The translations under genes were made by a program, and so were the position numbers. From IMG/VR virus record IMGVR_UViG_3300048536_000071, positions 1-35,556 of that record: DNA of 35,556 bases; one strand, given 5' to 3'. Below, piece after piece: positions 15,665-20,825 of this stretch; positions within the stretch are counted from its first letter, which is position 1; every line of letters starts with the position of its first letter. The notes beneath the pieces are model-generated. The model was not told the DNA's origin. It searched no databases and was given only the letters and a program-made list of their open reading frames with translations. The DNA is from a virus.

Positions 15665-15826
15665 TTAAAGTTCTTGTTTAATTAATTTTACATAAAGCTC
15701 ATGATCTTTTCTAGTCATCATGATTTCAACTCTTCGCATATTATCTTTTTTATCATTGCTGAATTTAGCGGTGATTCTTGAAAGTTCTGGGTACTTTCGT
15801 TTTAAGTATTTCATGTCTTGCTTCAT
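15665..15826 (-). CDS. Small basic protein, 53 aa (last gene of leftward operon)
   Basis: ATG at 15826 (minus strand) opens 53 codons to TAA at 15665-15667. The product starts MKQDMKYLKRKYPELSRI and ends EIMMTRKDHELYVKLIKQEL; it is basic and helical. GGAAAG precedes the start, which overlaps the stop of the upstream 31-aa frame (ATGA). No family is recognised. Confidence 0.6.
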   Translation of the reverse strand: MKQDMKYLKRKYPELSRITAKFSNDKKDNMRRVEIMMTRKDHELYVKLIKQEL

Positions 15827-15918
15827 AGTCTTTCCGTAAATAGTAAAATTAATAATTGTATCTGGTCATTTCTTAGACCTCTCAAATGCTTTGGTATTGT
15901 TCGCCTATCTATTTTCAT
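15823..15918 (-). CDS. 31-aa micro-ORF
   Basis: ATG at 15918 opens 31 codons (MKIDRRTIPKHLRGLRNDQI...), ending with TGA that overlaps the next ATG. The start lies inside the end of the upstream gene and AGGTG stands 7 bases before it. The paired overlaps suggest real translation, at least as a coupling device. It is very short and its function is unknown. Confidence 0.45.
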   Translation of the reverse strand: MKIDRRTIPKHLRGLRNDQIQLLILLFTERL

Positions 15919-16156
15919 AAAATTCACCTGTTAATCTTGTTCTGATATGGTTTTTAGTCCATTTAAAGTCTTCTAGACAATAACCCTCTTCACATTCTCC
16001 AAAAGTGTCATATAGGTTATATTGGATAACTTCATTTGGGTTGTCATTAAAAAGTATAAATAGATATTTGCCGACTTTTTTGCATTTGATAATCTCTGAT
16101 ACATCCATCATTTGCCCTCTATTGCCTAGCCATTGTATTGCTTCGTTTTTACTCAT
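15905..16156 (-). CDS. Hypothetical protein, 83 aa (leftward operon)
   Basis: The preferred start is ATG 16156 (MSKNEAIQWLGNRGQMMDVS), which has GAGGA about 8 bases upstream and overlaps the upstream stop by 8 bases; a longer frame reaches 16198 without a better site. The centre is beta-rich (KVGKYLFILFNDN) and the C-terminus is basic. Two cysteines (GECEEGYC) may be structural. No family is recognised. Confidence 0.65.
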   Translation of the reverse strand: MSKNEAIQWLGNRGQMMDVSEIIKCKKVGKYLFILFNDNPNEVIQYNLYDTFGECEEGYCLEDFKWTKNHIRTRLTGEFYENR

Positions 16157-16319
16157 TGTCTTGATCCTCGTTAGTGTTAATAATTTGTATTTGGTCATCC
16201 ATTAAAGGCAAATTAAATTCCCTTTCCCAAAGTTTACTTATCTGATCTTTTGCTTGGTCTATAGTTTCTGCTGTTACCTCGTATGACTGTTCAACAGTCA
16301 CTAATAATTCTATTTTCAT
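16149..16319 (-). CDS. Hypothetical small acidic protein, 56 aa
   Basis: The frame runs from ATG 16319 to TAA 16149-16151. The product starts MKIELLVTVEQSYEVTAETI and ends in NTNEDQDNE. The shape (one beta strand, a helix with DQAKDQISKLWE, an acidic tail) is like small DUF proteins that fold as strand-helix units. It overlaps the micro-ORF upstream by one base (TAATG) and the next gene by eight. GAGG lies about 10 bases before the ATG. Confidence 0.6.
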   Translation of the reverse strand: MKIELLVTVEQSYEVTAETIDQAKDQISKLWEREFNLPLMDDQIQIINTNEDQDNE

Positions 16320-16414
16320 TATTCTTCATCCTCTTTGGTAATTATTAGATACGCGCCATGTAGGCAAAAAACCATAAATGAAAGCACGATTAAAACTTGT
16401 ATACAGTTAATCAT
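16319..16414 (-). CDS. 31-aa single-span membrane micropeptide
   Basis: ATG 16414 opens 31 codons to TAA 16319-16321. Residues 5-26 are almost wholly hydrophobic (IQVLIVLSFMVFCLHGAYLII), followed by a charged tail TKEDEE, so it should be a one-span inner-membrane peptide. A strong AAGGAG site lies 6 bases upstream. It overlaps the upstream gene by 8 bases and the next by 1. A role in host takeover, superinfection exclusion or lysis timing is possible but unproven. Confidence 0.6.
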   Translation of the reverse strand: MINCIQVLIVLSFMVFCLHGAYLIITKEDEE

Positions 16415-16706
16415 TGGTTTGCTCCTTGATTAGTTTTGCTTTTTTAAGGTAATCAATCGAAGTACCTCCATCCATTTCATTGGTTAGGTTAAACTGAACA
16501 GCATTACCCCATTCATCACAATTAAAATGCTTATTTGGTATATCTAACCTTATCCAAACATGAGTATTATTATCTTTTCTATCTATTGAAAAATTAACCA
16601 CAGTACCTTTTTGATTAGAAATATCTGTTTCATAACGGGTTACTAATGCAAAAGTTTCATTTGCAAATTTAACCCTATCGCCAATTTTAAGTTTATTAAC
16701 ATTCAT
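16407..16706 (-). CDS. Hypothetical SH3-like barrel protein, 99 aa
   Basis: The product opens KLKIGDRVKFANETFALV and continues with KGTVVNFSIDRKDNNTHVWIRLD, a strand pattern like small SH3/KOW-type barrels. The C-terminal third is helical. Start ATG 16706 overlaps the upstream TGA (ATGA), with AGAGG before it. Its binding partner is unknown. Confidence 0.6.
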   Translation of the reverse strand: MNVNKLKIGDRVKFANETFALVTRYETDISNQKGTVVNFSIDRKDNNTHVWIRLDIPNKHFNCDEWGNAVQFNLTNEMDGGTSIDYLKKAKLIKEQTND

Positions 16707-16897
16707 CTTTTAACCTCTCTTTGTTCTACTCGTTCCCATATATCGGAGAATCTGCTCAAAAATAAATATTGCTTTCTATTGTTGTAGTTTCCTACCGCTA
16801 ACGAATCAAGCACACACATCGGCTCTACATCGGGATTTTCTTTTAAAAAATTCTTATGAATGTCAATCATGTAATTAAGTAAATCAAATTTTTTCAT
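16703..16897 (-). CDS. Hypothetical protein, 64 aa (leftward operon)
   Basis: The product starts MKKFDLLNYMIDIHKNFL and is helical and charged, with one cysteine (VEPMCVLDSL). The start has GAGGAGG, formed by the last codons of the upstream gene 3 bases away, so the two are probably coupled. No family is recognised. Confidence 0.6.
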   Translation of the reverse strand: MKKFDLLNYMIDIHKNFLKENPDVEPMCVLDSLAVGNYNNRKQYLFLSRFSDIWERVEQREVKR

Positions 16898-16900
16898 TGT

Positions 16901-17068
16901 TTAACCCTCCTCGGCTTCTATACTTTCTCTTTCATTATCAACAACCCAATCAATAGAATTGTCATAATGCGCTTTATCTTCTGCATCTTCCCAATCTTTA
17001 GCCATTACATAAGATTCATATGATGTAGTTACTACCTTAGTTATTTTAAATTCTTTTATTGCTTCCAT
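16901..17068 (-). CDS. Small acidic protein, 55 aa
   Basis: ATG 17068 opens 55 codons (MEAIKEFKITKVVTTSYESY... ending ESIEAEEG). It is acidic, with an aromatic middle (DWEDAEDKAHYD). GGGGGT precedes the start. The leader around the start is copied almost exactly at 17397-17420 before another small gene, and both products begin MEAIK. Confidence 0.6.
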   Translation of the reverse strand: MEAIKEFKITKVVTTSYESYVMAKDWEDAEDKAHYDNSIDWVVDNERESIEAEEG

Positions 17069-17070
17069 AA

Positions 17071-17292
17071 TTACCCCCTAGTTAATGATTCTAAAATTGT
17101 ATTTTCTTTAAAATCATTATCTAGATGTTCTGCAAACATTTGCAGGCTATGAGTCATTCCATCTATATATTCTTTATTAAAAAAATGCTCTTGATTTTCT
17201 GTAACAAAATCTGACATTGTTTCTGTATAATTTACAAAATATTTGTGTAAGTCTGTATAACTTATATTTATTGTTTTGTTTGTGTTGCTCAT
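17071..17292 (-). CDS. Hypothetical protein, 73 aa (leftward operon)
   Basis: The preferred start is ATG 17292 (MSNTNKTINISYTDLHKYF), with AGGAG 9 bases upstream and an ATGA overlap with the 40-aa gene before it; a longer frame to 17346 lacks a site. The product is mostly helical and acidic (TENQEHFFNKEYIDGM, EHLDNDFKENTI). No family is recognised. Confidence 0.6.
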   Translation of the reverse strand: MSNTNKTINISYTDLHKYFVNYTETMSDFVTENQEHFFNKEYIDGMTHSLQMFAEHLDNDFKENTILESLTRG

Positions 17293-17411
17293 TGTGTTTG
17301 CTCCTGTAATTGTTTCTCTAATAGTTTTAAGATTTCCTCTTCCCAAATTTTACAATCCAGGCTTTTAACTCTTTTCTTGTAATGCTCTATAGCGTGTTTT
17401 ATTGCTTCCAT
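17289..17411 (-). CDS. Small helical protein, 40 aa
   Basis: ATG 17411 opens 40 codons (MEAIKHAIEHYKKRVKSLDC, then a leucine- and glutamate-rich helix ending QLQEQTQ). The whole chain could be one coiled-coil helix. It shares its start leader with the gene at 17068 and overlaps the next start (ATGA). Confidence 0.55.
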   Translation of the reverse strand: MEAIKHAIEHYKKRVKSLDCKIWEEEILKLLEKQLQEQTQ

Positions 17412-17419
17412 AATTACCC

Positions 17420-17518
17420 CTAGTTTTTTAGAAAATGATTAATTAAATAAGAGCCATGCCACGCTTTTCTGTTGCGTGGCTTCTCTATTAGTTTCTTTAT
17501 TAGTTGTTTAAATGTCAT
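17420..17518 (-). CDS. 32-aa basic micro-ORF over a hairpin
   Basis: ATG 17518 opens 32 codons (MTFKQLIKKLIEKPRNRKAW...), stopping at TAG 17420-17422. GAGGTG lies 7 bases upstream within the previous gene, which ends one base before the ATG. The frame includes an inverted repeat (GCCACGC 17458-17464, GCGTGGC 17474-17480) that could instead be an RNA element, so coding is only moderately supported. Confidence 0.45.
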   Translation of the reverse strand: MTFKQLIKKLIEKPRNRKAWHGSYLINHFLKN

Positions 17519-17519
17519 G

Positions 17520-17786
17520 CTATGCACCTCTCATGCTGTTGTTGAGCATTAGTTCTATGGCTTCATTGCTTAAGCCTTGCTCTTTGTTAAATTGGTTTAT
17601 CTCTTCTTGTGTCATCTCGTGATACTCAAAACCATTATTTGCTTTTAATGGGTAGTAGCCTTGCTCATAATCAACGATGACTATCGTTTGATTGTCTAGG
17701 TGTATTTCATTTCCATTGTATAAAGCAGTTCTTTTACCCTCTTCTTTTTTAAGTTCTATAGATGTCTTTAGGTTTCCTATTCTCAT
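17520..17786 (-). CDS. Hypothetical protein, 88 aa (leftward operon)
   Basis: The product starts MRIGNLKTSIELKKEEGKRT, has a beta-rich middle (NQTIVIVDYEQGYYPLKANNG) and a helical C-terminus (LSNEAIELMLNNSMRG). GAGGAG, supplied by the last codons of the upstream gene, stands before the ATG at a 2-base intergenic gap. No family is recognised. Confidence 0.6.
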   Translation of the reverse strand: MRIGNLKTSIELKKEEGKRTALYNGNEIHLDNQTIVIVDYEQGYYPLKANNGFEYHEMTQEEINQFNKEQGLSNEAIELMLNNSMRGA

Positions 17787-17788
17787 TT

Positions 17789-18001
17789 TTAATACTCCTC
17801 GTTGTCTCTCTCAACTGTAAATGTTGCAACTTTGTTGCCGTTAATATCGTTAGCCTTTCCGAAGTCGCTGATCTTAATCTTTGGTAATATGTTTTGTAAT
17901 ATTCTCTCAACTTCTACATGTTCAAATGTTGGGTTCTCTGAGTCTTCGCAGTGATTCCAAAAAGCTGAATTTCCTGTTTCTATATCAATAGTTATTTTCA
18001 T
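17789..18001 (-). CDS. Hypothetical protein, 70 aa (leftward operon)
   Basis: ATG 18001 (MKITIDIETGNSAFWNHCED) is preferred over the in-frame ATG at 18025 because GAGGTGG stands 6 bases upstream and the upstream gene stops one base before. The strand-helix-strand outline (MKITIDIETGNSAF ... FTVERDNEEY) resembles small phage DUF proteins, without a clear match. Confidence 0.6.
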   Translation of the reverse strand: MKITIDIETGNSAFWNHCEDSENPTFEHVEVERILQNILPKIKISDFGKANDINGNKVATFTVERDNEEY

Positions 18002-18002
18002 G

Positions 18003-18374
18003 TTACGCCACCTCTTTTGGTTCAAAGGATAAAATGATATTAGCCATAAAAGAAAAGTAGTTTTCTATAACTCTATCTTCCAAGGCTTCGCTTGGGTTCT
18101 CATCTATTGAACCCATGTCAATGGCTAGTTCTATAATGTCGGCGTATGTATAAGGGATATGAATTGCTAGACCGCCTAGCCAATCAGTCATTGCTGAATG
18201 TTTGCCTTGTCTCTCTACTAAAAAACCATACTCTGAATAAAACCTTTCAAATAGATAATTAATCTTTTCATCATCTGATAAATTCTTTCCAATTAGCTGA
18301 TCTTCATTTTCTATGCACTCAAGAATATAATTCTTATAATTCTTTTTGTATTTTGTGTGATGTAGTTTTGCCAT
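18003..18374 (-). CDS. Conserved phage hypothetical protein, first gene of leftward operon
   Basis: The 123-aa product contains SAMTDWLGGLAIHIPYTYAD followed by IIELAIDMGSIDENPSEALE, a pattern I associate with a phage family of unknown function (DUF6874-like; recognition by eye). The N-terminus is basic (KLHHTKYKKNYKNY). It has the best ribosome site of the region (AGGAGGTAACAAC) and lies directly behind the predicted leftward promoter, so it should be the most highly expressed gene of the operon. Confidence 0.7.
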   Translation of the reverse strand: MAKLHHTKYKKNYKNYILECIENEDQLIGKNLSDDEKINYLFERFYSEYGFLVERQGKHSAMTDWLGGLAIHIPYTYADIIELAIDMGSIDENPSEALEDRVIENYFSFMANIILSFEPKEVA

Positions 18375-18408
18375 GTTGTTACCTCCTAAAGTATTGTTTG
18401 ACTACCTA

Positions 18409-18436
18409 ATGATACACGAAAACCCTTATATCTCAA
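18409..18436 (-). promoter_or_regulatory. Promoter of the leftward small-gene operon
   Basis: On the minus strand TTGAGA (18436-18431) and TATCAT (18414-18409) are 16 bases apart, placing the start near 18402, about 27 bases before ATG 18374. It lies back to back with the late rightward promoter region. Confidence 0.5.
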
Positions 18437-18464
18437 GTAGTTAGCATAAAAAACTTAGGGTTTT
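18419..18464. repeat. Inverted repeat between divergent operons
   Basis: AAAACCCT (18419-18426) and AGGGTTTT (18457-18464) form 8-bp arms 30 bases apart in the divergent gap. They flank the -35 of the leftward promoter and overlap the presumed -35 of the rightward one, so a looped or two-site operator is plausible. Confidence 0.4.
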
Positions 18465-18492
18465 TGTGAAGAATGCTGTATTATAGGGGTTT
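18451..18492 (+). promoter_or_regulatory. Probable late promoter with an iteron-like box
   Basis: TATTAT (18479-18484) is a likely -10; TTAGGG 18 bases upstream (18455-18460) is a poor -35, as expected for an activated promoter. The box GTATTATAGGGGTTT (18478-18492) resembles the 23-bp iterons (GTATATAGGGGTGT) with one inserted T. Transcription from here would run through terminase and all late genes. Confidence 0.4.
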
Positions 18493-18516
18493 AAGGAGCA
18501 ATAAAAAAATTCAGTT

Positions 18517-19014
18517 ATGGAGCAAAAAACACCCAAAAAAGACAATAAACCTATAAAAAAAGTAGGTAGAAAAAGGATTGATATTGATCTAGAGCAAGTA
18601 GAGAACTTAGCATCAAGAGGACTAGGAACGACTCAAATTGCCCGTGCTTTGGGCGTTTCATGGTCAACTATAGACCGCAACAGAAAACGATCTGCGGAAT
18701 TTGAGGAGACTATAAAAAGGGGAAAGGCGAAGGGACTTGCCCAGGTGACAAATTCCCTGTTCACTTCCGCCACTGATGGCAACGTTACCGCCCAGATATT
18801 TTACTTAAAGAATCAAGATGCGAAGACATGGAAAGACCGAGTCGAAAATGTCCATGCAACTATCAACCTTAATGATGTTCTAAGCGGTGCAAAAGAAAGA
18901 CTTGGCAAATATACGGCGAATGAAAAGAAACTAACAGAAATAAATCCTTTACCTACAACATCTAAGGAGATGAGCAGTATGGTAATTAATCAGACTGACA
19001 AGAAAAAGAAGTAA
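18517..19014 (+). CDS. terS: Terminase small subunit
   Basis: The 165-aa protein has a basic N-terminus, then an HTH of small-terminase type (LASRGLGTTQIARALGVSWSTIDR, about 30-53), followed by RSAEFEETIKRGKAKGLA and TDGNVTAQIFYLKNQ. This last pattern of HTH plus a helix ending in W-K is typical of terminase small subunits that recognise the packaging site. The nearest Shine-Dalgarno (AGGAG) is about 17 bases from the ATG, unusually far, and no other in-frame start is available upstream. Confidence 0.85.
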   Translation: MEQKTPKKDNKPIKKVGRKRIDIDLEQVENLASRGLGTTQIARALGVSWSTIDRNRKRSAEFEETIKRGKAKGLAQVTNSLFTSATDGNVTAQIFYLKNQDAKTWKDRVENVHATINLNDVLSGAKERLGKYTANEKKLTEINPLPTTSKEMSSMVINQTDKKKK

Positions 19015-19016
19015 TA

Positions 19017-19073
19017 ATGGCGGTTGCTACTCCTCCTCATGGTGGCAACGTTCAAGGGATCGCCAATAAGTAG
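19017..19073 (+). CDS. 18-aa micro-ORF after terS
   Basis: ATG 19017, two bases after the terS stop, opens 18 codons (MAVATPPHGGNVQGIANK) to TAG 19071-19073. The composition (Pro, Gly, His) is unlike random AT-rich sequence, but it is too short to establish as coding. It could be the coding face of a packaging or regulatory site. Confidence 0.25.
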   Translation: MAVATPPHGGNVQGIANK

Positions 19074-19075
19074 AA

Positions 19076-19140
19076 ATTTGTAAGATGCTCCTACAAATAC
19101 GATGCTTATACCCCCCCTTGATTTTTTCGCACGGGGTATA
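19076..19140. other. Structured terS-terL gap: two inverted repeats
   Basis: ATTTGTA (19076-19082) pairs with TACAAAT (19092-19098), and TATACCCC (19107-19114) pairs with GGGGTATA (19133-19140). Three long T-tracts follow (19160-19191). Cos and pac sites are often placed next to terminase genes, so this is a candidate packaging site; a regulatory RNA leader for terL is the alternative. Confidence 0.4.
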
Positions 19141-19200
19141 TTACGTGTAACTGTTGCGATAATTTTTTTTAATTTTTTTGAATTTTTTTTGGAGCAAAAT

Positions 19201-19290
19201 ATGAAAGAGGCAATACAGGAAATCTTAGCAATACTTAGCATTGGTGCTGTAGGCAACATTGCAATATTTTTAATACTGGTACATATATGA
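19201..19290 (+). CDS. 29-aa membrane micropeptide before terL
   Basis: ATG 19201 has GGAGC 6 bases upstream and opens 29 codons (MKEAIQEILAILSIGAVGNI plus a hydrophobic tail) to TGA 19288-19290, overlapping the terL start (ATGA). Nearly the whole chain is hydrophobic after residue 7, so it should span the membrane once. The good site and coupling to terL support translation. The function is unknown. Confidence 0.6.
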   Translation: MKEAIQEILAILSIGAVGNIAIFLILVHI

Positions 19291-20819
19291 AATACGGAGC
19301 AGAACAAGAAAAGGAATTGATGACCGAGATATGGTCGCCCTACATAAAAGATGATCCATACAACTTTGTAAAGTTTATCTTTCCCTGGGGACAGAAGGAC
19401 ACCCCCCTTGAAGACTTTGAAGGCCCTAGGAAGTGGCAAGAAGAAATTTTAAAAAAAATGACAGTCCACATCCAACGTAACCAAGGACGTGTTGATCCTG
19501 AAATGTTTAGATTAGCTGTAGCATCAGGTCGTGGTATCGGAAAGTCTGCACTTGTCTCCTGGCTAATACTATGGATGCTATCCACACGACTAGGCTCAAC
19601 CATTATCGTTACCGCCAACACCGAACAACAGCTCAGATCAAGAACATGGGCAGAGCTAGGTAAGTGGTTAACCCTAGCAATAAACAATCACTGGTACTCT
19701 AAGACAGCCACCACGATTAAACCAGAAGGTTGGTTTGAAGAAGCACTAAAAAGAGATCTAAAAATAGACACTGGTTACTACTACGCCCAAGCACAATTAT
19801 GGAGCGAGGAAAACCCAGACGCGTTTGCAGGTATCCATTCATCATACGGCGTATGTTTGATTATGGATGAAGCATCTGGTATCCCAGCACCCATCTACTC
19901 AGTCTCCGAAGGTTTCTTCTCCGAGCCAACTGAAAACCGTTACTGGTTTACCTTCTCCAACCCCAGAAGAAACTCAGGCCCTTTCTACGACAGCTTTACA
20001 TCTAAACGCAAGTTCTGGAATCTAAAACAAATAGACTCACGAACTGTAGAGGGTACTGACCAAAAACTTTTCCAAACTATGCTAGAGCAGTACGGTGAAG
20101 ATTCTACCGTTGCAAGAGTAGAGGTACTCGGAGAGTTTCCAAACTCCGATGACGACTCAGTCATACCAATGGAACTTGCTAGAAACGCAATCAACAGAGA
20201 TGTATCACTAACTGCAAAAGCACCAATCATCTGGGGACTGGACGTAGCACGTTTTGGTGGAGACAACTCAGCACTTTGCGTCCGACAAGGAAACACAGTT
20301 TTTGAAATTAACACTTACAAATCTATGGATTTAATGCAATTATGCGGTGCAATTAAAAATAAGTTTGATGATTGCACAGTCATAGAAAGACCAGAAGAAA
20401 TACTTATTGATGTTATTGGTCTTGGTGCAGGAGTTGTAGATAGACTAGCGGAACAAAATTTACCAGTAAGAGGTATTAACGTAGCCGAGTCACCATCGTC
20501 AAAGAAAAACTATCTCAACCTACGAGCTGAGTTATGGTTTGCTATTAAGGATTGGTTGGCGCTGCGTAATTGCCGACTTCCTAATGATGATGAGCTTGTA
20601 TCAGAATTGGCAGCGCCTTCTTACAAATATACATCAACAGGAAAAATAAAAATAGAGTCCAAGGATGAAATGAAAAAAAGAGGAATCAAATCGCCCGACA
20701 AAGCAGATGCTCTTGCATTGACCATGGCATCCTCGGCTGCAAGTTTTAGTGGAGGAGAGAACTTTTTAGGGTATAATTTCAAGAAACCATTGACATCAAG
20801 AATAATACGAGTGGGATAA
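19287..20819 (+). CDS. terL: Terminase large subunit
   Basis: The 510-aa packaging motor has an ATPase domain with Walker A SGRGIGKS (80-87) and Walker B CLIMDEAS (Asp194-Glu195), a coupling motif FTFSNPRRNSG (about 221-231), and a C-terminal RNase H-like nuclease with Asp319 (GLDVARFGGD), Asp375 (ILIDVIGLG) and Asp471/Asp474 (SPDKADAL). It translocates DNA through the portal and cuts it at genome ends. The start overlaps the 29-aa micropeptide. The portal gene begins 6 bases after the stop. Confidence 0.97.
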   Translation: MKYGAEQEKELMTEIWSPYIKDDPYNFVKFIFPWGQKDTPLEDFEGPRKWQEEILKKMTVHIQRNQGRVDPEMFRLAVASGRGIGKSALVSWLILWMLSTRLGSTIIVTANTEQQLRSRTWAELGKWLTLAINNHWYSKTATTIKPEGWFEEALKRDLKIDTGYYYAQAQLWSEENPDAFAGIHSSYGVCLIMDEASGIPAPIYSVSEGFFSEPTENRYWFTFSNPRRNSGPFYDSFTSKRKFWNLKQIDSRTVEGTDQKLFQTMLEQYGEDSTVARVEVLGEFPNSDDDSVIPMELARNAINRDVSLTAKAPIIWGLDVARFGGDNSALCVRQGNTVFEINTYKSMDLMQLCGAIKNKFDDCTVIERPEEILIDVIGLGAGVVDRLAEQNLPVRGINVAESPSSKKNYLNLRAELWFAIKDWLALRNCRLPNDDELVSELAAPSYKYTSTGKIKIESKDEMKKRGIKSPDKADALALTMASSAASFSGGENFLGYNFKKPLTSRIIRVG

Positions 20820-20825
20820 AAATTT

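Noticed and set aside
17458-17480. Hairpin GCCACGC/GCGTGGC as a terminator of the leftward operon
   Set aside because: No T-run follows on the minus strand, and an overlapping 32-codon frame with a good ribosome site runs through it; more operon genes follow closely.
19102-19200. Longer start for the membrane micropeptide at 19102
   Set aside because: It would translate the inverted repeat and T-tracts into a Phe-rich extension with no ribosome site; GGAGC supports ATG 19201.
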